Of a DNA stretch of 64,000 nt, positions 1 to 10,905 are shown piece after piece. A model generated the notes under the pieces. That model was not told the origin of the DNA. It saw only the letters and a program-made list of their open reading frames with translations, and searched no databases. The translations under genes were made by a program, and so were the position numbers. This DNA is from Phalacrocorax aristotelis (taxonomy: Eukaryota; Chordata; Aves; Suliformes; Phalacrocoracidae), in assembly GCF_949628215.1 (NCBI RefSeq), contig NW_027441295.1:124001-188000 (forward strand), given 5' to 3'. The first letter of the stretch is position 1. Each line of letters begins with the position of its first letter.

Positions 1-1000
1 GGTTTTTATGTATATCAAGAGCAGAAGAAATTAAACTGCTAGAAACTAGATAAAGACTCATTTAAAATTTATTACATTGAAGAAGGCAATGTAATCGGAG
101 TGGCTAACCTCTTGGCTCCCACGCTTAGGCAGAGGACTGTGAACTAAAAGGATCTGGGCTGTTGGATTCACTCTCGTGTGTTGCTTTTTAAGGACAGATG
201 TGTTTTTACAGTGTTGCAGTACCTTACGAACTCGACTTACGACTTAAATAATGAAAAGCATTGTGTGACCCTGACAGTCAACTGAAAAGGATGGACTGCT
301 TGGAAAATCTCATGCCCTAACTATTGCACCAGTTCCTCTGGAGGGCATGAAATTGAGGCAGACAGAGGTACATCTGGTTGACGCTGCCCAGCGCTGGCAG
401 TGTCCAGTGAGCCTGCCCAGCTCCACACCATCACCCACCAGCTGGGACAGCCCACCGTCTGGGAGGGGGTGCCAGGGCCCATCGGGCCAGGCGCAGCTGG
501 TGCAGCTCCACAGTGGGGTGCTGCTTCCCCCTGTGTTGCAGCTCCCTCACGGGGTGCAGCTCCCCACCATGGCTGCTCCCTGTCCCCCTGCCTATGGATG
601 CGGACAGCAGGCGCTGACAGGGACGCTGGTGCCCCACCACCTGATGGGGCTGCGATGAGGGCATAGTCCAGCAGGAGTGCCCATATCCCACGGGCTCCTA
701 TGTGCTGCACATCCCTACTCCACCCGGCCCCCCGCCACACGGGCAGCAGGCAGGCAGCAGCAGGCAACAAGTGGGCAGCAGCAAGCGCAGGGCATCTGAG
801 GACACCAATGTGCCCACCTTGGTGCTTGAGTGACGCAGCAGCTCTGGGGATGCTGGGGGACAAAGTGCCCTGCACCCGCTGCCCTCCTGCCCACTCCGAC
901 TGCTGCTGATCAAGAAGGCACAGAGCATGGATCCCCGTGACATGCTACCCCACGACAGGCTGATGCACCCTCCCGTCGATTCCCTGCTATCCCTCGGGCC
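1..1000. other. No convincing gene (left end of copy A)
   Basis: Bases 1-320 are ordinary AT-rich sequence. Bases 330-1000 are GC-rich with short overlapping ORFs in several frames, none longer than about 185 codons and none with a recognisable domain. On the plus strand a frame near 665-832 ends in a serine/lysine/arginine-rich stretch, but stops interrupt it upstream. It could be a decayed retrocopy. Copy B (41,175-42,180) is nearly identical. Confidence 0.4.
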
Positions 1001-1012
1001 CTTGGGGGGCTC

Positions 1013-1213
1013 ATGGCTGCACCCACCCTGCTGGAGGAGCAGGAGCAGCCGGTGCCCATCACACCCGAGCAGCGGCCCCAGCAGGAGCGCGTGAAGACGC
1101 CGGCCCAGGAGCAGCAGGAGTGGGCGGCCCTGCAGGTGTCACTGGGCCACCTGCAGGTTTTTGTGCAGAGGGAGATCGACATGCAGATGGCCGACGAGCA
1201 CAGCTACCCATAA
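1013..1213 (+). pseudogene. Short conserved ORF, possible gene remnant (copy A)
   Basis: A 66-codon ORF starting MAAPTLLEEQEQPVP and ending in a charged, probably helical stretch (VQREIDMQMADEHSYP). The same ORF is open in copy B with one visible residue change (Q to R). I do not recognise the family. The Glu/Gln-rich helical tail resembles C-terminal tails of transposase-derived SANT-type proteins, but that is a guess. There is no splice support and the upstream frame is closed. It may be the last exon of a decayed gene, because copy B has an ATTAAA about 120 bases downstream of its stop. Confidence 0.25.
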
Positions 1214-1320
1214 CCCACCGGCCCAGCACCGACCCCCATAGCACCCATGCGCAGAGGAGATCCGGAGGCAGAAACCTGCACCCACCTGCTACAGCCCCAG
1301 CCTTCCCCCAGATGGGGGGT

Positions 1321-1351
1321 GTCATACATACATACATACATACATACATCT
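1321..1351 (+). repeat. (TACA)n microsatellite
   Basis: A run of catacatacatac repeats seen only in copy A. It sits exactly where copy B has about 310 additional bases, so it marks the indel junction. Confidence 0.8.
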
Positions 1352-1599
1352 CTATAGGTGCCTATGTATCCCCCCACAGAATACACAGAGGGAAAGGGGA
1401 CGGGGTGTCAAGGAGGGACTGGGATGCGGAGGAGGGGTGACATGACCCCAGGGGCCCAGGACTCACCGCAGTTCCTGCTCTCTGCACTGCCAGGCACATG
1501 GCACAGCTCAGGCACTTCTGTCTCTGTCTGTCGGTCTGTCCCTCCCTCCCTCTGCTGCAGCCCCGCTCACCCGACTGCCTTCCACCTCAGGGAACCCAC

Positions 1600-1960
1600 G
1601 GGTGCCTCACAGCTCGCACCCCAGGAGGCCGCCCCGAGGCACAGCTCAGGGAGGCCGGAGCGGGGCCCAGGCCCAGCTGGCTGCTGCCAGGACAGGCCCG
1701 GGGGCGGCCTGGGGCTGCGGGACAGGCCTCGGGCCACGGGCTGGGGCCGGGGCAACATGGCCGCCCGGCAGCCCCTGCCCCAGGGCTCCAGCTCCCAGCA
1801 TGCCCCGGGGCGCGCCTTCCCGCCGCCCGACCCTGCGCGGGCACCGCCCCCCCAGCCCGAGCCCGCCGCCCCCCCGCAGGCCCCACGGCCGCCTCCCCGG
1901 GGCTGCCCAGGCCCTGCTCCGGGACACCCGCTGGGCGGGGAGGGGGCAGGGGGGAGACAG
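1600..1960. promoter_or_regulatory. CpG-island-like block (copy A)
   Basis: Very GC-rich and CpG-rich (for example cgcgccttcccgccgcccgaccctgcgcgggcaccg in pieces), unlike its surroundings. It contains agctcccagcatgcc near 1790-1805, the core of a ZNF143/THAP11-type site. Long ORFs cross it on both strands, but they look compositional. It could be the promoter of the plus-strand MROH-like gene, whose 5' exons are not resolved. Promoter activity is inferred from composition only. Confidence 0.5.
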
Positions 1961-2790
1961 CAGCAGGCAGACACACAGAGGGAGCAGGAGAACAGGGCGC
2001 AGCTGGGCAGGGAGTGGAGGAAGGAAAAATCCTGGTAAGGAGCCGGCAGAGGGACAGAGGGACGGAGCGAGAAACAGATGGAGGGCAAGGGGGCAGCGGG
2101 GCTCCGGGCGAGGGAGCGGGACAGGGGGTCAGAGAGACGGTAAAGGCACCAGGAGAGCGCAGGGACAGAGACGTGGCAGAGGGAGCGGGGCAGGGGGACA
2201 GAGGGGAGAGGGGCGGAGGGAAAAGGCAGCGGGGAGAGAGAAAGGGGGAGGCCGGGGCGCAGAGCGGGACACAGGGCGAGGGGAGGGCGGGAAACGACCC
2301 CGAGAGACTGAGGCAGAGAGGGCTGTGGGTCAGGACAAGGAGGCGCAGAAGGGCACAGCAGCCGCGGCCTCCAGGGTGGAGACGCAGGAAGAAGAAAAGC
2401 AGACAGGAGCAGGACGGAGGCCCCGAGAGCAGCAGGGCCAGCTGAGTGGGGAATACAGGCGGGAGAGAGGGCACAGGCTGCAGGACACAGGGGAAAACAG
2501 CAGCCAGGAGGGAGGACACGGCAACAGAGAAAGGAGAAGGCCAGGGAGCGGGAGAGAGGTGTAGGGAAAGGAAAACAGAGTAACAGGCTACAGGACAGAC
2601 AGGGCGGAGTTAGACAATACAGGCTGGGAGTCAGAGAGAAAGAAAGAGAAAGAGAAAGAAGGAAGGAAGGAAGGAAGGAAAAGAAAGAAATAACCAGTGA
2701 TGGGCTAAAGATAGAGAGGGAGGAACTGAAAAATGGGGTCAGGGAGCCAGACAGAGAGCGATGGGGAGAGAGCAAAAATAGCAATTCTGG
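1940..2790 (+). repeat. Purine-rich strand-asymmetric tract with GA/GGAA microsatellite (copy A)
   Basis: About 850 bases in which the plus strand is dominated by G and A. It ends in (GAAA)n/(GGAA)n at 2634-2690. It produces long artefactual ORFs on both strands (Arg/Gly/Glu-rich on plus, Ser/Leu/Pro-rich on minus). The asymmetry directly downstream of a CpG-rich block is the type of sequence that can form R-loops or triplexes; that is inference. Confidence 0.7.
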
Positions 2791-2799
2791 GCAACTGCC

Positions 2800-4836
2800 C
2801 CATTTCTCGATCACTGGCCAGGAACTGCATTACCGGGAGCCTTCAAGAAATGTGCTGCCTGTAAAAGCCCTGCCCTGGGCCCAATCCTGCGTCCTAATAT
2901 TGGTGACCAGCATCGCCTTGCAGAGTGGCCAGGACTGGTTTTTTTGTTTGTTTCCTTGTTGGTTTTGCTTTTATTTTTTTTTAAAAAAAGTACTATTTTA
3001 GCTCTAAATAGAACCTGCAAGGAAAAAGGAACCAGGCGTACCAGGTCAGACACGTTTAAAGGCTGACCCCATTCAACAGCCGCACAAACCATCAATCATT
3101 CCTGCTGCAACACTCCACTGCCTGCCTGCAGATACAGGCAGCCGCCCTGTTTCTAGCACAGTCCCCAGGAGCAGCACCGTTGTGCAGCTCTACAGCCATA
3201 CTGCCTGCAAAATGTTAAGCACAGCTTAATTCTGGAGAGTTTCCCCTCTTTTTAGGCCTGCTGGTTAAAGACTCCTCCATCGAGAGGTGGCTCAGGACCA
3301 CACCAGGGGCCAGCAGCGCTGCTTTCTGCATCCCATGGCAGCGATGGGCAGGGAGAGAGGTTGTCAGATCCCGGGGCCAGGAACACGTGCAGGGTGTCAG
3401 GGTCACCCCTGCCTGGGTTTTCCCAGCAAAGCCCCAGCTGGTGCCGGCCCCGTGCTGCAGTCGCAGGGCCGAGGCTCAGGGAGCCGGGCATTTCTGGGGG
3501 CGCTGCACTCTGCTGGGCCCCACTGCCAGCTGCCGGCTGCCCTGGGCTTCCCTCCCCATTGTCTCCAGCTCTGCTTTCTGACCACAGAATGCCTTGCCTG
3601 CTTCCCACAGCCGTCCTGACCCGTGTCTGCAGCTTGTACATGGGGTCCATGTCACACAGCTGACTTGGGGGTGGCGGGTCTCTCTCGTGGCATTCCAGGA
3701 TTGGGGACAAAACAAACCAAATTGCTCCTTTCAATCTTTGTCCCCAGGGACACCCAGTGGAGACCTACCGATTGCAGAGCAGCGCTGAGACCCACCTGAC
3801 GGCAAAGGCGCCTGGTGACCTGCTCTTCCTGGGCCCACCAAAGCAGCCTTCCTCCAGCCCTGGTTTTGGTGAGATCTGGAGGAGCACAGAGATGTTTCTC
3901 CAGCATCCAGGCCTGAAGAGGTTTTCCCAGCGTGTCTGTGAGAGATCCTGCTCCCAGGAAGCACCTCCCCATAGAGCAAAGGCCGTACCCAGCCACCCGT
4001 GCTCGGTACGGCTGCCCCAAGGGGCCTCGCAGGGAGGACGGGTTCATCTGCCCTGTGGCTCTGGCACAGAAATGATGAGCCGTAGCCCCGTGGTCATGGC
4101 TGGCCGGTTCCAAGGCTCCAAGTGCCCTTTCACCGGGAGTGTTGAACCCCGGCACTTTTTCAGGGTGGCCCTGGCCCTGGAGAAGCAGCGAAGGAGCAGA
4201 TGGCAGGCTGCCTTGCCCTTCCTGCGCAGTAGTCTGCCGGCCCTGGTGTTACGCTCTTGTCTCCTTCAAGGTTAGTTTGGGTTGCCACAGAGTACCTGGG
4301 AGCTCCACTATTGTAAGCATCCAATCCTAATCTGGGAACAGAGCAGGGCCTGGAATCTGTAAGAGGGTCAGGGGAGTTGGTGGGGAAAAACGGCAGGTAT
4401 TGGTTCTTCCCAGTTCCCCCTGAGGGCTGCAGCAGTTCAGCGAGCTGGAGAAGGCAGCAGCCTGAGAAGAATTGAGCCCTTTGAGCGATGGCACATTCTG
4501 TTCCCCTCCAAAGGGGAAGATTTCAACCCTTCATTTCAATAGTTCAGCCTTGCAGCAGCTGTGATCTCCTAGAGGACATCCCATGGGGCTGTTCCCATCA
4601 GTCCTTGCTGGCTCTTCGCTCTGCAGATTTTCCAAGGGGCAGTCCCTGGGAGCGATGGGAGTTCAAATGTACAGCAGCAGAGCACCAGGGACTTGTGGGT
4701 CTTCCCAAAGGCTTGCAGTTAAAGGGTTTTTAAATTCTGCAGGAATGTAAAGATTTTGTAAATGCTGCTGCCCTCCTATTTCAAGTTGGTGGCGGCAGGG
4801 GCATTGTGGCGTTCTTTCCCACCTTCTTCCTTTCAG
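2800..4836. other. Upstream region of the MROH-like gene, no confirmed exon (copy A)
   Basis: No recognisable coding exon. A stretch bounded by a pyrimidine-rich acceptor (tttttcag) and a donor (caag/gttagt) at 4164-4270 is open in two frames. It does not show clear MROH similarity and cannot be joined with certainty to the exon at 4837. Copy A lacks 36 bases after 3767 that copy B has (45,236-45,271). The missing 5' exons of the MROH-like gene should lie here or further left. Confidence 0.4.
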
Positions 4837-7800
4837 GTGCCAGAAGTCCTGCACATCCTCCACAGCTGCATGCAGACCATGCGACAGAGCACCCACAGGC
4901 CCCTCCTGCTCCAGGCGGTGCGTCTCCTGGCCCGCTTTCACCATGAGCCCGTGGTGGACAGCCTCCTCCAGAAGCGGCTGCCCATGGACAGGTCTGTGCA
5001 CTCCCACCTCGCCCCACTGTGGTTAAAGACAGACCCCGTGGCTTGCCTGGGTCCTGGGTGAGGGGGAATCCAGTGGAGAAGAAGGTCGCTTGCCTCCCAA
5101 AAGGTCTGAGCACTGCAAGGCCGTGTGCTCCCGTCTCGGGAAGGAACCAGGCATCATAAGCCCCACTGCTGATGAAGAGAGCGTTTGGCCTCTAGTGAGG
5201 GCACCGCAGGTACCAGGGATGTGAGCTCAGGGGTGAACGTCTCTTCCCCTGCAGGGACGCGATGGAGCTGTGGAGGACCTTGGGGAGAAGCGTCCTGGGG
5301 GTTCAGGTCCTGAAGTACTTAACACAGAAATTAGAGGCAGCGGGAGAGAACAACCCTGGGCCCCACTCCTCCGCTCACCAACCGGACCACAGCCAGGCTG
5401 CTCTGGAGTCCCTCACGGTATGTTCAAAGGCAGAGGCATCCCCGCAGCTTTGCATCCGCTGTCTAACTATCAAATGCCTGGGGGGACTGCACAGGGGCGA
5501 CGTGCCAGGGCGTCTCAGCATTGCCGCTGTAGAGGGGCCGGGGTGCTTCGCTGCTGTCCCTGGCATGAGACCTGCAGGCAGCAAGAGCCCCCAGGGGAGG
5601 CAGAGAGACTGCGCTGGTGGGCAAAGCCCTTGTTTAACAGGTGGTTCTTGGCTGGATTTCCCTGTAGCTCCCCCGTGCCATCTCCGAGGTGGTGTTCGTG
5701 CTGCCAACCGAGGAAAGGGTCCGGCGCCTGCTTCCCTGCCTCCTTCCAGGCCTCCTGGGTGAGGTCAGCAAGGTGCTGGGGGAGGAGATGCTGCTCCCCC
5801 CTTTGAGATGCCGGAGGGGACTCTTCCTCAATGTACCGAGAAGTGAGGACAAGCCGTGCAGGTAAGGAGCAGCAGGGGCAGGAAAGTTGGGGAGCTTTAC
5901 TTCCCCACCCAGGCGTGTTCGTCTGTGGTGCTGAGGGAGCACTTTGGCCTGCCCTGTTTCCTTGGCGTGGCGGCCGGTTCAGGGCTGTCTTGGCTTCTCT
6001 TCTTTCCTGGAGAACCATCTGTTCCCAGAGAGGAAGGGGTCGTGGGGTTGGCACCACCAACTGCTCTCATCCTGCCTCCTGTGCAGCCTTGACGGCAGCG
6101 TGTCCTTCTTCTCCCTCTGCTGACCGGGCAGAGACCCTGCGTGGGGTTGGCCCAGCCCACAGACGGGGAGACCCCTCCTGGCCCGGGGGCGGTGGCCCAG
6201 CTCCGGCCATGGCCATCTGTGGTCTGGTGTCCTAGAGACTCAGCTCGTCTAATCTGCGGCCTGGCAGGGCATGACCAGCGGGCTTGGCTGTAGCAGCAGA
6301 GATCCTGCCTGTAAAATCTGTCGGTGGGCGGACCCATTGGGTCACCTCCTCACAGCACTGGACTCTGCCCCCGCTCCTGGTCCTCAAGAGCTGGGGGAAA
6401 TTGGAGCTATCTGTGACCTGCAAGTCCTGCTGCATAAAATGCTGGCGAGACGAGCCCTCAGGGAGCACCTTGGGCATCTGGCATCGAGTGAGCCCAGGGA
6501 CCCTGCGCTGCCAGTGGCTTGAGGCATGGCAAAGGATGAAAATGTCCATTTTCTGAGAGCTTTATGGACTTGAATGCTACCAAGCGTCATTTCAGGGGTA
6601 CCTGGCCTCCAGCACGGGGCCGTGTGGGATGAGCCTCCGGAGCAACACCTCCCACGGCGGCAGAGCTTTTTAGCTCCACCACAGCAAATCTTCCCCAGAA
6701 GTGCTGCGATTTGCGATGTCTTTGGGCTTTCTTTTTGCCAGCCCTTACCGTGAGGCTCTAGAGCTGGTGCTGAGCAGATGCATGGAGAAGAGGTGGCTGC
6801 TGCTGCTACGGAGGCAGGGAGCGTGGGCATTTCTCGAAAACCCGCGGGCTCATGCCGATGGTGTGTGCCTCCTGACGAGGTGAGACCCCGGGGCTGCGCC
6901 TCACCGTCCTGTGGGTGGCTGTGCCCAGGGAAATGGCTGCCAGGACCATTCCCGTGTGCCCAGGGAGCTGCCTTGCAGGGCTGAACAGCGCCCGCGTCGG
7001 AGCAGGGGAAGTTTTGAGTCGTGGCCTGTGCCCTTGCCGCATGACTGTGTGTCGCCTTCTTGTGCTCTATGTGCAGCGTCCTGCTTCGCAACCAGCTCGT
7101 CTCAAGGGGAGTGATATGGGCCCTTTCCCAGTGGCTGAACTCCCGCTCGGAAAACCTGCAGCTCACGGCAACGGCTTTCTTTGCTGAGGTGAGGCAACAG
7201 GGCGGGGAGGAAGGCTTCAGAGGGCTTCTCTTAGGAAAGTGCTGCTTGGGATGTCTCTTTCTGAGGGAAGAAGGTGCCAGGAGAGAGTCACCGTCCAGTG
7301 GATCCAATGGATCCTCATTTCTTTGAAGCCCATTCGCGTGCTGTGCCTGGGCTTGGCTGGCACCCTGGCACTCACGGGCATGTTGCTTTATTGTAGCTGA
7401 TGAAGGACCCCCCGATGATGGAGAAGAAGTTCCTGGAGAGTGTCCTAGGCGTCTTGGTGGAGAGATCACAGCACGGAATCAGCGCTGTGCGGCAGATGGC
7501 AGCGAGAGGCCTGGGCAATGCAGTCAGGAGAGCACCCGAGGAGGTGAGACCAGCTTTTCCCTTCTCTGACTGCAGCCACTCACTGGCAGGAACCTGGTGG
7601 AGAGCTGCACGGGGCTTTGAGAGCTTGGCCAGGCTAGCAAAGGCAAACGGGGCTCTTTCCTAAGGCCACGCTCCTTTCTCTGATGTCAGCAGGGTGGCAA
7701 AGGGGGACCTGGCGCCAAACAAGGCTTCCTGGGCTGAGATCCCCTCTGAGCCGGTTTCTAGCAACTTCAGCCCCTGGCAGATGAAGGGTTCCTGACCAAA

Positions 7801-10365
7801 CACTCTTGCCCGTCAAGGAGTTAGAGCCCCCTAACAGTTCCCCCGAGGGGGCCCAAGCCTGTGCTGCCCTGTGCATCTCCCTTGGCCTCAGGAGGAGCTT
7901 GGCCGGCTCACTGCGACCAAGGAGCCTGCAGGTAGCTCCCCCATGTACCAGGGCTTGAGGCCTTGTAGGACAATCCCGTAAGAGCTCAAATGGCCAAACC
8001 GGCCTAACCCTTCCCACGGGTGGGGTCTGCACAGCACCCTGCGTGGGGATCAGAGGCGCAGGCAGGGCTGCACGAGTCAGGGCTCCCAGCACCTGAAGGG
8101 ACTGCCTTTATTAGCCTCTCTTTCTCTGAAGTGCTGGCTCTGACAAAGAGCATGTCAGAAGAGATCTTAGAGAGTCTCGAGCCCCTTTCCTGAGGGGATC
8201 AGAACAGGCCAGCGCCTCCTGGTGCAAAACATAAGCAATGGTAAAGAGGCGCTGTTTGGGCCAGGACTCGTGAGAAGCTTGTGGGGTCTTTGGCTTTGCA
8301 GGTGCGAAGGCACAAGGAGGCCATTCTGGAGGCGCTGCAGAGGGGCCTGAGGGACACCACCTGTCCCGAGGTGGCTGCTGAGAGCATGCTGGCGCTGGCT
8401 GAGGTGGTGAGGAAGCTGAAGGCAGAGGGCTTGGGGTCTGCCTTCAAAGACGTCGCCAGGTCCACCAAGATGTTCTTTGAGGCTGTGAGTGAACCAACTC
8501 TTTCTTCTGCTTGTCTGAGAGGTGGGGGCGGGGAGGGAGGCGGGACGGTGTGTGCCCAGGGCCTCCCCGTGCTGCGTGGAGGCTCTCTGCTGGCTGAACA
8601 TCTGCTTGGACCCTTTCCCCCCACTCTTCTGCGGGTAGGGTGGGCTGTGCTGTCAAGTGCCTGTGTCTGCCCCAGGACGGCAGGGTTTCTCGTGCGCTCC
8701 TGTGGTTTCCCAGGCATTACATGGCTCCCCTGCCAGAAAGGCTGCTTAGGTGCCCGGAGGCTCCCTGTGTATTGGGAGTCACTCCGGGACTCACGACCTA
8801 GGTGGCAGGGAAGGAATCTGGATGAGGTGACCTTCTTTCCAAACCATTGTTTTCCAAAGCACTGTATTCAAGCACACTGATTTACCGATCCCTGATTCTT
8901 GTTCTGGTTGTTTACGTACTGGTTTCTTGAGGGTGGAAATGAGTGGACGAGAGCTGTTTCTTGGGCTGCTCTTCTCCACGGGCAGCGCGCGATTGTTGAA
9001 GTGGCGTTGGTAGGAGGTGCCCTCATTACCCAGCTGACAGATGGGGTCTGTGAGTTGCAGGAGCCAGAGGTCCTTCGCTACTCGGCCTTCAGCCTCTACG
9101 CCGCCCTGGCCTCCTCCGCCTCAGGGAAGAGATCATTCTTCGCCAGGGAAGTGGCGGAAACCTGGGTCAGCCTTCTCTTGCACCTCCGGGATCCTGACCC
9201 TGAAGTCTCCAATGTAAGAGCCCCCACATCTCATTTGCAAAGCCGTAGCAAGCCGTAGAAAGGCATAGAAAGCTGCCTGGCGAACTGCTGCAGCCAGTGC
9301 CCTCCCTGCCCGGAGACTGCGTCTGGGGCAGCCCCCTCTGCTGGGGGGGTGAGCTGAGCAGAGCTCAGCTGGACGAGCTTCCTGGCAAGGACCCCACCCG
9401 CTCCCACAGGGGAGGAACGACGTGGCTCGACTCTCTTTTTCAGGTGTGCAGGACCGCTCTCTATCTCTGCGCTCCGTTTTTGGGGCCAGAGCGGGTGCAG
9501 GAGACCATCATCACCTCCATCGGTCTGAGCGCAGCCGAGCTGCAGTACGAGGTTTGCCATTGCCTGGTGAGTGAGCTGTGCCCTGGGGAGAGGTTGCGGC
9601 CGCAGGGCCCTTCCCCAGAACCGAGAGGGGAGCATGAGGTGACATGCCACGGGTGGGCAGGGTGCGAGCCGGGTAGCTGGTGCAGAGGCACGGCCACCCC
9701 TTCTGGACACCTGCGCTCTCTCTCTCGCTCCCTCTTTTCTCTCCCTTTCCCCTTGTGGCCCACCCAGCCAACCGGCCGTGGGTCAGCAGAGGGGTCTTTT
9801 TGGCCAGAGAAGAAATTGTGCCTCTCTGCTTGCCCCTAGGTCAGAGATGCCCCTGCTGTGCTGGAGAGGCTCCGCAGCATCGCCAGGAGCCGCCACCTCG
9901 AGAACGGGCAGGCGCTGCACTCTGCCACCATTGCAGTCCTAGGTGAGAGTCAGGGCTGGGGCCCGATGCTGTGCTCCTCCCTGCCAAGATGGCCACGGTG
10001 GCCTGCGCTTTCCCCATCTGCCCAGGGAGGCCAGGGCTGGGGCCGGCCTTAGGAGGGCTGCCACAGAGGGGTTTGCCGAGGGCTCAGTGCGAGCGTAGGA
10101 GAAGGGCTGCAGAGCAGGTGCCGGTGGGGAGGCTGGACCCCGCACGAGGCGACGCTCAGCTCTGGCGGCTGCTATGTCGCGACTGTAAAGTTCTGATCTT
10201 TCTAGCCTTCCCCTCCAGCTCCCCAAGCACGTCCCAGGTGTAGGGGAGGGCCACAAGCCAGGGCTGTGGGGCAGTGCCTTGACACTCACCTCTTTGTCCC
10301 ATGCCTTAGGAGACATCCTGGAAAAAGCAAGAGGCCTTAGCGGCTCTTGCCGGCAGCAGGAGTGA
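4837..10365 (+). CDS. Maestro HEAT-like repeat (MROH) family protein, copy A (5' incomplete)
   Basis: Eleven exons with agreeing splice phases: 4837-4991, 5255-5417, 5668-5861, 6742-6879, 7077-7188, 7397-7543, 8302-8484, 9061-9213, 9444-9566, 9840-9942 and 10310-10365. They give 508 codons and a TGA at 10363-10365. The protein is almost entirely helical HEAT-type repeats, with phrases typical of the C-terminal half of MROH proteins ([48 protein letters not shown]). Family members are large HEAT/armadillo scaffolds of poorly known function, and the family is expanded in birds. The start codon and N-terminal exons were not found, so this is the 3' part of the gene or a shortened paralogue. No stop or frameshift was seen. 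Copy B encodes a near-identical protein. The family call is from recalled similarity; the exact member is not assigned. Confidence 0.8.
8729..8732 (+). other. Empty (pre-integration) site of the provirus in copy A
   Basis: The sequence gctcccctgccagaaagg runs uninterrupted here. In copy B the same sequence is split by the provirus and CCTG is present on both sides. Copy A therefore keeps the ancestral site. Confidence 0.9.
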
Positions 10366-10601
10366 GGCTCCTATTCTCAGGTAGGTTTGAGCAGAGCCGA
10401 GCTCTGGCTCTGCTGGTCAGGGAGGAGCTTGGAGGCCTGGCAGCAAAAGGCCTGGCTCGGAGCAGGAGAGGAGCACCCAGCAAGGGCAGCTCCTCATCGC
10501 CCCTCCCGTGTCACTGCAGCTTCCTATTGCCCGCGGCCAGAGGCAGACAAGATCTTCTGCGACTGTGACAGTGACCACTGCGAGCCGGGGGTACTTATGG
10601 C

Positions 10602-10607
10602 AATAAA
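10602..10607 (+). terminator. Poly(A) signal of MROH-like gene, copy A
   Basis: AATAAA 237 bases after the stop codon, preceded by a short 3' UTR. CR1 sequence starts soon after it. The copy B equivalent is at 60,860-60,865. Confidence 0.75.
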
Positions 10608-10654
10608 CCTCCTTTGACCGCCACGCCGATGGAGAGTGATCTTTCTTTCCTAGA

Positions 10655-10905
10655 GGCAGGGTGGCCGTGCCAGGGCTGTGCCAAGGCCTGAGGGGATGCA
10701 CCCACAGGTGCTGAGGGAGCTGGCTGATGTGACCACAAGGCTGCTCTCAGTGACCCTTGAAATGTTGCAGCAACGGGGGAAGGCTCCTGAGGACTGGGAG
10801 AAAGCAAATGTGGCTCCTGTCTTCAGGAAGGGCCAGAAAGAAGATCCAGGGTGGCACAAGCTGGTTGGCCTCACTTCAGTCCTTTGGGACATGGGGGACC
10901 ACAGG
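10655..10905 (+). mobile_element. CR1 LINE fragment, reverse transcriptase N-terminal part (copy A)
   Basis: The plus-strand frame reads HPQVLRELADVTTRLLSVTL and then a WEKANVAPVFRKG-type motif, the entry region of CR1 reverse transcriptase. It is truncated on both sides and lies just downstream of the MROH poly(A) site. The copy B equivalent is about 60,913-61,163. Confidence 0.75.

Noticed and set aside
1567-2814. Long minus-strand ORF of 415 codons, repeated at 43,031-44,278, and plus-strand ORFs over the same bases
   Set aside because: It consists of Ser/Leu/Pro-rich (minus) and Arg/Gly/Glu-rich (plus) translations of the purine-rich tract, all frames are open together, and there is no domain. 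Composition explains it.
3652-4155. Minus-strand ORF of 167 codons upstream of the MROH exons
   Set aside because: It is a shadow of an equally open plus-strand frame, has no known motif, and differs between the copies by the 36-bp indel.
6085-6522. Possible additional MROH exon between 5,861 and 6,742
   Set aside because: The candidate acceptors lead to stops within a few codons, and exon 5668-5861 joins 6742-6879 in phase without it.
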